A DNA stretch of 11,307 nt. Origin: Acholeplasmatales bacterium (lineage in GTDB: Bacteria > Bacillota_I > Bacilli_A > Acholeplasmatales > Anaeroplasmataceae). The position numbers and the translations under genes are program-made. A model generated the notes under the pieces. It saw only the letters and a program-made list of their open reading frames with translations, searched no databases and was not told where the DNA came from. Of the stretch, positions 6,083-11,307 are shown piece after piece. The first letter of the stretch is position 1, and every line of letters begins with the position of its first letter. The stretch covers positions 1-11,307 of the forward strand of contig JAFPIE010000096.1 of the NCBI GenBank assembly GCA_017388605.1. Reading direction: 5' to 3'.

Positions 6083-6968
6083 TTATTTTAGCAATAAAGA
6101 AGCCTTCAAAATATTCATTTGGTAAAACGAGTAGGGTACCCTTTATTTTGGTTGGAAGTAAAGGTAAACCAGAAAAGGTAATAGGTACTATTTCTATATT
6201 AAATTCCTTTAAGGCACGAGATATAATTTCTTCATTTTCTATAGGAAGTATGGAGCATGTAGAATAAACCATCGAGGAATTAGGCTTTAATATTTTAATC
6301 GCCTTCTTTAATAATTCATATTGAAGATGAGCTGAATTCTTAACTAAATCATAGCTAAAAGCCTTTAGAGCCTTTGGATTATTTAAATCAAGAGTACCAG
6401 ACCCACTACATGGTGCGTCAAGTAAAATCTTATCAAAGGAGAAGAAATCATCTAGCTTTTTGGCATCCTGGTTCATTACAAAAACATTTTTCGCGTTTTG
6501 TACCTCTATGTTATGCTTTAGCCTTTCTGAACGAATCTTATTGACCTCACAGGCGGTAATTTGTGCCTTACCGCTAGATAAGGCAGCCATCATGGTCGTC
6601 TTTCCACCTGGGGCTGCAGCCATATCTAATATGGTATCTGTTTCCTTGATATCTAAAAATAGAGGTGGAAGCATCGAGGATAAGCTTTGAAAATAGATTA
6701 GTCCATCAGAAACTAGCTTTGTATCATAGAATTCCTTTGCGCATCGATCGGGTAAAATATATGCATGCTCTATTGCATCATATTTTATATATTTTACTTG
6801 CATAGAATCTAAGATATCTAATACATCCTTATCACAGATCTTAAGAGTATTTACTCTAAAGGAGGTATATCGCTTTATAGAATATCCCTTTAGAATTTTA
6901 TTCGCGAGTTCCTCATCATATTCCCTTTTTAATAAATCTATTAAGAATTTAGGTGCATTATTTTCCAT
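6072..6968 (-). CDS. RsmB/Nop2/Sun-family RNA (cytosine-5) methyltransferase
   Basis: Methylates C5 of cytosine in RNA (rRNA or tRNA) using S-adenosylmethionine; the target is not evident. Residues 1-95 form the family's small N-terminal domain (YTSFRVNTLK at 34-43; YFQSLSSMLP at 92-101). The Rossmann core follows: DMAAAPGGKT (115-124) binds SAM, with E141 in CEVN and D168 in NQDA. PCSGSGT (186-192) carries Cys187, the product-release cysteine, and STCSI (236-240) carries Cys238, the nucleophile in characterised relatives. At 298 residues it is a minimal form without the NusB-like domain of RsmB and without the C-terminal domain of RsmF. GAGGT (6976-6980, complement) lies 7 bases before the start. 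It has its own promoter and converges on the NYN operon. Confidence 0.93.
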   Translation of the reverse strand: MENNAPKFLIDLLKREYDEELANKILKGYSIKRYTSFRVNTLKICDKDVLDILDSMQVKYIKYDAIEHAYILPDRCAKEFYDTKLVSDGLIYFQSLSSMLPPLFLDIKETDTILDMAAAPGGKTTMMAALSSGKAQITACEVNKIRSERLKHNIEVQNAKNVFVMNQDAKKLDDFFSFDKILLDAPCSGSGTLDLNNPKALKAFSYDLVKNSAHLQYELLKKAIKILKPNSSMVYSTCSILPIENEEIISRALKEFNIEIVPITFSGLPLLPTKIKGTLLVLPNEYFEGFFIAKIRKK

Positions 6969-6987
6969 GATTTTTACCTCAAAATGA

Positions 6988-7017
6988 ATTATATCATAAG
7001 TTCTATTTATTTTTCAA
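6988..7017 (-). promoter_or_regulatory. Promoter of the methyltransferase gene
   Basis: On the complement, TTGAAA (7017-7012) and TATAAT (6993-6988) are 18 bases apart, and a TGA gives an extended -10. The start of transcription should be near 6981, making a leader of only about 13 bases that holds the GAGGT site. Confidence 0.7.
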
Positions 7018-7049
7018 AAAGATGAAAATATATTTCATAATTTCTAGTA

Positions 7050-7055
7050 TATAAT
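7050..7055 (+). promoter_or_regulatory. -10 box for the small metallopeptidase gene
   Basis: A consensus TATAAT lies in TATATAAT, 21 bases before ATG 7077, divergent from the methyltransferase promoter. No convincing -35 box is present at 16-18 bases. Transcription would start at about 7062, inside the inverted repeat at 7057-7075. This promoter may need an activator or be weak. Confidence 0.45.
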
Positions 7056-7056
7056 G

Positions 7057-7075
7057 AAATAGACCTTGTCTATTT
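7057..7075. repeat. 8-bp inverted repeat between the -10 box and the start codon
   Basis: AAATAGAC (7057-7064) and GTCTATTT (7068-7075) are perfect complements around a CTT loop. The element abuts ATG 7077 and replaces the expected ribosome-binding site. It could be a repressor operator at the transcription start or, if transcribed, a small hairpin in the leader. Confidence 0.55.
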
Positions 7076-7076
7076 T

Positions 7077-7490
7077 ATGCAGAAAAAAATAAAAAATATA
7101 ATATATAAAATATCTAAAATGCTCCATATAAAGCCACCTAAAATTCTATTTGGTATGTTTGGAAATTCCTTTTATACTAGTGGCGTATGCCATATTCATT
7201 TATATGATTCCTATAATAAAACATTATTCTTAGCCCTTCATGAATTAAGGCATCATTATCAATATGCTTATATGATGCATATTGAGGATTCCATATCGAA
7301 TAAAATAAAGGAGGAATGGAATAGAAGTATTCCCTATGAAACATCCTATATAGAAGGAGATGCCTATACATTCAGCTTATTTGTATTTCAAATGATTTTA
7401 CATATTCCTTATAAAATAGAAAATAAGACAAAGGAAATTATAATGCATTTCCTAAGGGAGAATTCCTTTATTTTTTCCATCTTTTTGTAG
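7077..7490 (+). CDS. Small HExxH metallopeptidase-like protein (ImmA/IrrE-like motif set)
   Basis: 137 residues with a gluzincin motif set: HELRH at 55-59 (His55, Glu56, His59) and ExxAxxF at 93-99 (Glu93 likely the third zinc ligand). This resembles ImmA/IrrE (M78) and the small phage-type HELRH proteins. Those relatives often cleave repressors or regulators; the substrate here is unknown. No signal peptide or obvious membrane segment is seen. No Shine-Dalgarno precedes ATG 7077, the frame is open upstream only to 7041 with no other ATG, GTG or TTG start, and the internal ATG at 7119 (residue 15) also lacks one. The last residues (SFIFSIFL) are read from a T-rich hairpin region, and the TAG (7488-7490) abuts the -10 box of the next gene. 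The gene is probably real because of the motif set, but its start is uncertain. Confidence 0.72.
   Translation: MQKKIKNIIYKISKMLHIKPPKILFGMFGNSFYTSGVCHIHLYDSYNKTLFLALHELRHHYQYAYMMHIEDSISNKIKEEWNRSIPYETSYIEGDAYTFSLFVFQMILHIPYKIENKTKEIIMHFLRENSFIFSIFL
7453..7477 (+). terminator. Weak terminator-like hairpin inside the 3' end of the metallopeptidase gene
   Basis: AAGGGA (7454-7459) can pair with TTCCTT (7463-7468), with one G-T pair and a 3-base loop, followed by a T-rich stretch (7469-7476). It lies before the stop codon, so ribosomes would normally mask it. It is weak because the stem is only 6 bp. Confidence 0.3.
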
Positions 7491-7496
7491 TATAAT
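7491..7496 (+). promoter_or_regulatory. -10 box for the 7533-9030 gene pair
   Basis: A consensus TATAAT begins at the base after the TAG stop of the metallopeptidase gene. The -35 position (about 7468-7473, TTATTT) is poor. If used, it gives a leader of about 30 bases with AGAGGT at 7523-7528, and lets the next two genes be expressed apart from the peptidase gene. Confidence 0.45.
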
Positions 7497-7522
7497 TGAT
7501 TGAAGAGAAATAATAGTATAAA

Positions 7523-7528
7523 AGAGGT
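7523..7528 (+). promoter_or_regulatory. Ribosome-binding site fixing the start at 7533
   Basis: AGAGGT lies 4 bases before ATG 7533 (5 bases from its GG pair). The in-frame TTG at 7500 is too close to the -10 box at 7491-7496 to be the start. Confidence 0.7.
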
Positions 7529-7532
7529 TTCT

Positions 7533-7949
7533 ATGGAAGAAAATAAGATAGATGAAATTAATGACATTATGACATTATTTTTAGATAATCTAACCGAGAT
7601 TGCAAAAATACATACGGAATACATGGAAAAACTAGGTATTGATCATGAATATACAAAATTTGCTAAAGGCATGGTAAAGCTATTTAATCAATACCAAAGA
7701 TTGTATTCCTATATTTCAGATCAAGAGGATTATGCCCATCATTTAGTTAAGGTATCCGAATATGCTAAGGAGGTATTATCCTATAAGCCATATGAATTGC
7801 TAGAGGGCAATTATTTTAAAAGAAAATTTGCTCTTAAGGGCATAAAGCCTCTAAGGGAAGAGGCTATGAAAAAGCTTGATTTAGAAATTGATAGGATTAA
7901 TGAAATCATCAATAAGGATGTAAAGGTAGAAGAAAAAGAAGGCGTATAA
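7533..7949 (+). CDS. Helical protein of unknown function, 138 residues
   Basis: Not recognised. The protein is charged, predicted soluble and almost wholly helical: helix-rich segments at about 1-32, 40-62, 66-88 and a long amphipathic stretch at about 100-130 (LREEAMKKLDLEIDRINEIINKDV) that could form a coiled coil. It has no cysteines, signal peptide or membrane segment. A central YQRLYSYISDQEDYAHH segment is rich in aromatic residues. One base separates its stop from the M24 peptidase start, so the two are very probably translated together, which suggests an accessory or partner role. Codon use matches the neighbouring genes. Confidence 0.75.
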   Translation: MEENKIDEINDIMTLFLDNLTEIAKIHTEYMEKLGIDHEYTKFAKGMVKLFNQYQRLYSYISDQEDYAHHLVKVSEYAKEVLSYKPYELLEGNYFKRKFALKGIKPLREEAMKKLDLEIDRINEIINKDVKVEEKEGV

Positions 7950-7950
7950 T

Positions 7951-9030
7951 ATGTATTTAAATAGATTGGAAAATGTATATAAAAATATGGAGGCAGATGG
8001 CTTACATCAAGCCATTATCTCCGATAAGAATGCATTATTTTATTTATTTGGTCACCATTTTGAATCTGGTGAAAGAATGATTGCATTATTACTTAGAATC
8101 CATGAAAGACCCATATTAATTCTAAATGATTTATTTTCCTTTAGTGATAAGGATATCGATATTGTTTATTATAATGATAGTGAAAATGGTCCAGATAAAT
8201 TATTGCCCTATATAGAGCATTATATGGCCCTAGGCATCGATAAATTCTTCCCATCTAGATTCTTAATATCCCTAATGGATTTACATGCGGCAAGTGCCTA
8301 TAAAACCTGTATAGCTATCGATTATGCAAGATTTATTAAGGATGATATAGAAAAGGAATTGATGATTACATCCTCCCATTTAAATGATTTATGTATGGAG
8401 GATATGAAGAATGCATTAAGGGTTGGTATTTCTGAATTAGAATTACAAGAGGAAATCTATAGAATATATAAAAGACATGGTATTTCTAGAGTTTCCTTTA
8501 CACCTATTGTTGCCTTTAAGGCAACTGCTGCCGACCCACACCACACTCCAGATTCTAAAACAATACTAGAAGAAGGAGATATGGTACTTTTAGATGTTGG
8601 TGGAGTATATAAGGATTATTGCTCAGATATGACAAGAGTTTTCTTTACAAAGGAGCCTACTCTATTTGAGGAGAAAATCTATAATTTAGTAAAAGAGGCT
8701 AATCTTGAGGCAATAAAGCATATTAAGCCTGGTGTTCCATTATCTGATATCGATAAGATTGCAAGAGATATTATAACAAATGCTGGATATGGGGAATACT
8801 TCAATCATAGATTAGGTCATTTCATTGGAATAGAGGATCATGATTTTGGTGATGTATCAAAGTCTAGTAGTATTATTGCTGCCCCTGGTATGATTTTTTC
8901 TATTGAGCCTGGTATTTATATTAAGGATAAAATTGGAGTTCGTATCGAGGATTTAGTTATGGTAACAGAGGATGGCTGTAGGGTATTAAATGAATACCCT
9001 AAGGATATTACTATTGTAGATATAAAATAA
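7951..9030 (+). CDS. M24-family metallopeptidase (Xaa-Pro dipeptidase/aminopeptidase type)
   Basis: Predicted cytosolic peptidase removing residues next to proline. The creatinase-type N-terminal domain spans about 1-130 and the pita-bread catalytic domain about 138-352. All five dimetal ligands of the family are seen: Asp215 (LLDVGG), Asp226 (CSDMTR), His290 (RLGHFIG), Glu319 (SIEPGIY) and Glu333 (VRIED). The substrate-side histidines are also present (PHHTP at 196-200, and His297). The usual HE of 'EVHE' is HD here (EDHDFGD), a small deviation. At 359 residues it is the normal size for PepQ/YpdF-like enzymes; which substrate class it uses cannot be told. AGAAGG (7937-7942) serves as the ribosome-binding site within the upstream gene. 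It is the last gene of its transcript. Confidence 0.93.
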   Translation: MYLNRLENVYKNMEADGLHQAIISDKNALFYLFGHHFESGERMIALLLRIHERPILILNDLFSFSDKDIDIVYYNDSENGPDKLLPYIEHYMALGIDKFFPSRFLISLMDLHAASAYKTCIAIDYARFIKDDIEKELMITSSHLNDLCMEDMKNALRVGISELELQEEIYRIYKRHGISRVSFTPIVAFKATAADPHHTPDSKTILEEGDMVLLDVGGVYKDYCSDMTRVFFTKEPTLFEEKIYNLVKEANLEAIKHIKPGVPLSDIDKIARDIITNAGYGEYFNHRLGHFIGIEDHDFGDVSKSSSIIAAPGMIFSIEPGIYIKDKIGVRIEDLVMVTEDGCRVLNEYPKDITIVDIK

Positions 9031-9067
9031 TGGGTAAAATTTGTAAATAATGTGATTTATCCCAAGA

Positions 9068-9097
9068 TTCAATATTTTAAAATTAAAATGCTATAAT
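9068..9097 (+). promoter_or_regulatory. Extended -10 promoter of the lipoprotein operon
   Basis: TATAAT (9092-9097) preceded by TGC makes an extended -10; a weak TTCAAT (9068-9073) lies 18 bases upstream. Transcription should begin near 9104, giving a 20-base leader that carries AAAGGATGG (9109-9117). Confidence 0.6.
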
Positions 9098-9123
9098 GAG
9101 ATTGATAGAAAGGATGGTAAACG

Positions 9124-10749
9124 ATGAAAAAAAATAAATTATTTTTGGCTATGGCTATAGCCTTAGCCTTAGGAGTTTCCTCCTGTGGTAATGAAAATAT
9201 CGATATTAATCCCAATAAAACAACCCATAATGATTCTTATGAGGAAAGATTAGATACAACCCCTAAGGATGCAAAAACTTATAAAAAGGATATCAAAGAG
9301 CCATTCTCTATAGAAACTAAGGATGGTATTTATGAAACCTATAGTGATCAAGGTGGAATAGTATATAAAATAATAGAAAGTGGCTTATATAGCCTAAAGG
9401 GTGCCCTAATCCATGGAAGAATTGAAATTGACTCTGATATAGATGTAGAGTTTGAGCTAAGTGGTGTAAAAATAACGAATTCCTATAATGCGCCAATTTT
9501 TGCTAAAAATGCATTTAGCCTCAAGGTTCGTGCTATGGAGGATACCTATAATGAAATTATCGATGAAAGAAGTCAAAAGACAATCGATAATGAGGCATAT
9601 GGTGAGGCTGCAATCTATGCAAAATGTGATTTAAAAATCTCTGGTAGAGGTGCTTTAGTGATTGAAGGTGGCTATAATAATGCTATCGCATCTACGGATG
9701 ATTTAAATATAAAAAATATTATTTTAAATGCTACATCCATTAAAAATTGCTTAAGAGGAAATGATTCTGTTACCATTGAATCAGGAGATATTATTGCTAT
9801 ATCTACATTAGGAGATGGCATTAAAAGTGATAATTCTGATGTATCTGGTAAAAATAACCAGCATGGTACGATTCATATTTTAGGTGGTACAATTTTAATT
9901 GATGCATTAGAGGATGGAATAGATTCCGCCTATGATGTCGATATATTTAATGGAGTATCTCTAACGATTACAACAGGTCGTATTCAATATTCAAGTATAG
10001 TTCCACAAGAATTGAATCCTGAATTATCCTCAAAGGGTATTAAAGCTTCCAATACCATCACCATTTATGGTGGTACAATAAAAATATTATCCAAGGATGA
10101 TTGTATCCACGCGAATGGAAACGTGCTAATTGAATCGGAAAGTAAGGGTGGTCTTGGGGATGTCACAATTAATGGTGGCTATATCGATTTATTTAGCCAT
10201 GATGATGGCATTCATGCCGATGGTATATTTACCCTAAATGGAGGTAATGTTTCTATTTCGAATGCAGTTGAGGGTGTTGAGGCAAATATCGTAAATGTCA
10301 ATGGTGGAGATATGTATATTAAAGCCTATAATGACGGCTTAAATGCGACCTATGGAAAATATGATCCAGTAGTAAATGTCACAGGAGGTATCTTAAATAT
10401 AACTGTAGTGGGAGATGATGTCGATGGAATCGACAGTAATGGATCCTATATCCAAGAGGGTGGTATCGTCATTTTAAGATCAAAGGCGAACGATATAAAT
10501 GGTATGGTATTAGATACTATAGGAGATATCAATATTACTGGTGGTACCTTTATAGGTGTTGGAAGTATAATGGATTATGCTATAGATAATAAGAGACTAT
10601 ATGATTCATCCTTATCTCTGGATAAGGGTACTTACTATATTAAGAATACAAATATTAAAATTGTAATGGAAGAAGAACTAACGGGTATTTATATCGCATC
10701 AAGCGAAATAGCAAGTGTTAAAATAGAGGATATTGAGAAGGTAGCATAA
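9124..10749 (+). CDS. Cell-surface lipoprotein with Cthe_2159-like carbohydrate-binding beta-helix
   Basis: 541 residues. A signal peptide (KKNK, then a hydrophobic core) ends at lipobox V18-S-S-C21, so mature Cys21 should be lipidated and the protein held on the outer face of the membrane. A polar linker covers about 22-58. The rest (about 62-500) is a right-handed beta-helix of the Cthe_2159 (formerly DUF4353) type. It has many short strands and a recurring Asp-rich turn: DGIKSD (231), DGIDSA (264), DCIHAN (326), DGIHAD (351), EGVEAN (373), DGLNAT (394), DGIDSN (424), often preceded by GGxxxI. The founder of the family binds polysaccharides and calcium; acidic turns here fit calcium binding, by inference. 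No catalytic motif, dockerin or cell-wall anchor is seen. Its TAA shares a base with the ATG of the following GNAT gene. Confidence 0.85.
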   Translation: MKKNKLFLAMAIALALGVSSCGNENIDINPNKTTHNDSYEERLDTTPKDAKTYKKDIKEPFSIETKDGIYETYSDQGGIVYKIIESGLYSLKGALIHGRIEIDSDIDVEFELSGVKITNSYNAPIFAKNAFSLKVRAMEDTYNEIIDERSQKTIDNEAYGEAAIYAKCDLKISGRGALVIEGGYNNAIASTDDLNIKNIILNATSIKNCLRGNDSVTIESGDIIAISTLGDGIKSDNSDVSGKNNQHGTIHILGGTILIDALEDGIDSAYDVDIFNGVSLTITTGRIQYSSIVPQELNPELSSKGIKASNTITIYGGTIKILSKDDCIHANGNVLIESESKGGLGDVTINGGYIDLFSHDDGIHADGIFTLNGGNVSISNAVEGVEANIVNVNGGDMYIKAYNDGLNATYGKYDPVVNVTGGILNITVVGDDVDGIDSNGSYIQEGGIVILRSKANDINGMVLDTIGDINITGGTFIGVGSIMDYAIDNKRLYDSSLSLDKGTYYIKNTNIKIVMEEELTGIYIASSEIASVKIEDIEKVA

Positions 10750-11213
10750 TGATTCGTAAGGCAGAAGAAAAGGATATAGATAAAATCTTAGATTTACTAA
10801 GACAGGTTGCAAGAGTACATCATAAGGGTAGACCAGATATTTTCATGGATGGAACAAAATATGTGGAAGGTGAGCTAAAGCTTATGCTAAATAAGGATTT
10901 AGATCCTATCTTTGTTTATACAAATAAGGATGATTTACCGCTTGGCTATGTATTTTGTAATACCATTTGCCATAAGCATGATACCGTATTAACCGATATT
11001 AAGACTCTATATATTGATGATTTATGTGTAGATATAGAATATAGAGGCCAAGGGATTGGTACTAAGCTATACGAATATGTAAAAGAGTATGCAAAGGAAA
11101 ATCATTATTATAATGTAACCTTAAATGTTTGGGAATTAAATCCCAGTGCGAAAAGATTTTATGAGCATTTAGGCTTACATGTATTAAAAACCTATATGGA
11201 AGAAATCATTTAA
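10749..11213 (+). CDS. GNAT-family N-acetyltransferase (single domain)
   Basis: A 154-residue cytosolic acetyltransferase of unknown substrate. The acetyl-CoA loop is perfect: YRGQGIGTKLYEY with R99, G100, Q101, G102 and G104. The C-terminal NVTLNVWELNPSAKRFYEHLGL (122-143) carries the usual Asn and Tyr138, the likely general acid, and the LG(F/L) end. It starts at ATG 10749, sharing a base with the TAA of the lipoprotein gene (TAATG), with GAGAAGG at 10735-10741 as ribosome-binding site, so it is translationally coupled to that gene. It is unrelated in detail to the two GNAT genes at 211-2072. Confidence 0.9.
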   Translation: MIRKAEEKDIDKILDLLRQVARVHHKGRPDIFMDGTKYVEGELKLMLNKDLDPIFVYTNKDDLPLGYVFCNTICHKHDTVLTDIKTLYIDDLCVDIEYRGQGIGTKLYEYVKEYAKENHYYNVTLNVWELNPSAKRFYEHLGLHVLKTYMEEII

Positions 11214-11307
11214 AAAAGAGGCTCTCTAAAATTTGAGGTTGTTTGTAGGTTGGTAACAACCATTCGTTTTAAAGATTTTGAAAAAAGGAAATCAATCCCT
11301 TCCAAAA
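11214..11307. other. Unassigned end of window; possible insertion-sequence end or cut gene
   Basis: No clear terminator follows the GNAT gene. The stretch starts with AAAAAGAGGCTCTCT, then carries GGTTG-GTAA-CAACC (11248-11261), a 5-bp stem with a GNRA-type loop, overlapping an alternative 7-bp stem GGTTGTT/AACAACC (11237-11243 with 11255-11261). A plus-strand frame is open from TTG 11250 to the edge (VTTIRFKDFEKRKSIPSK), and a minus-strand frame is also open. The GGCTCT start recalls ISL3-type element ends, but no transposase is in view. Confidence 0.25.

Noticed and set aside
6460..6690. A 76-codon plus-strand open frame inside the methyltransferase gene.
   Set aside because: It is antisense to the SAM-binding core, whose motifs are clear on the minus strand, and its product has no coherent domain.
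9031..9064. Imperfect inverted repeat TGGGTAAA ... TTTATCCCA after the M24 gene, considered as a terminator.
   Set aside because: It needs a bulge and a 17-base loop, and no T tract follows. It may contribute to the region before the next promoter but does not qualify as a terminator.
211..11213. Possible use of genetic code 4 (TGA = Trp), suggested by the lack of TGA stops and the AT-rich, Mollicutes-like content.
   Set aside because: All genes are full length under the standard code, and all tryptophans are TGG. An AT-rich code-4 genome would show many in-frame TGA codons at Trp positions.
11250..11307. Plus-strand open frame from TTG 11250 to the window edge.
   Set aside because: Only 19 codons are visible, the start is a TTG with a distant GAGGT, and a minus-strand frame is equally open, so no gene is called.

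Overview
The window is AT-rich, densely coded DNA from a low-GC Gram-positive bacterium (Bacillota, or the Acholeplasma/RF39-like fringe of the Tenericutes). Evidence: strong AT bias in codon use, Shine-Dalgarno sites that match the Bacillus-type 16S tail (one a nine-base match), sigma-A-like promoters with extended -10 boxes, and a short lipoprotein signal peptide. All twelve complete genes stop at TAA (10) or TAG (2), none at TGA. Every tryptophan is TGG, so the standard bacterial code applies. The species cannot be fixed from this stretch. No gap between genes exceeds about 200 bases; no rRNA, tRNA or CRISPR array was seen, and no complete mobile element.

Layout. (1) 1-105: the tail of an upstream gene and a strong terminator. 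(2) 144-2119: a two-gene GNAT acetyltransferase operon with its own promoter; the second protein has two fused GNAT domains. (3) 2127-6080: a four-gene operon: a radical-SAM/SPASM-like protein with all its cluster cysteines gone, an RluA-family pseudouridine synthase, a protein resembling the plasmid pRiA4b ORF-3 family, and a NYN-LOTUS (OST-HTH) predicted RNase/RNA-binding protein with a lysine-rich tail. It ends in a perfect 24-bp palindrome that also holds the stop codon of the convergent gene. (4) 6072-7017, minus strand: an RsmB/Nop2/Sun-type RNA m5C methyltransferase with its own promoter. (5) 7050-9030: a minimal HExxH (ImmA-like) metallopeptidase, a helical protein of unknown function and an M24 Xaa-Pro-type peptidase. 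(6) 9068-11213: a lipoprotein with a Cthe_2159-like beta-helix, translationally coupled to a GNAT acetyltransferase. (7) 11214-11307: unassigned sequence, possibly an insertion-sequence end or a gene cut by the window edge.

How the genes relate. Regions 3 and 4 have an RNA theme (pseudouridylation, NYN nuclease plus LOTUS, cytosine-5 methylation), with two poorly understood proteins in the same transcript. Region 5 puts two unrelated predicted peptidases around an unknown protein, with an inverted repeat where the first gene's ribosome-binding site should be. Most of the content looks like ordinary chromosomal housekeeping. The best candidates for something undescribed are the cysteine-less radical-SAM relative (2173-3357) and the small HELRH protein with its odd leader (7050-7490).
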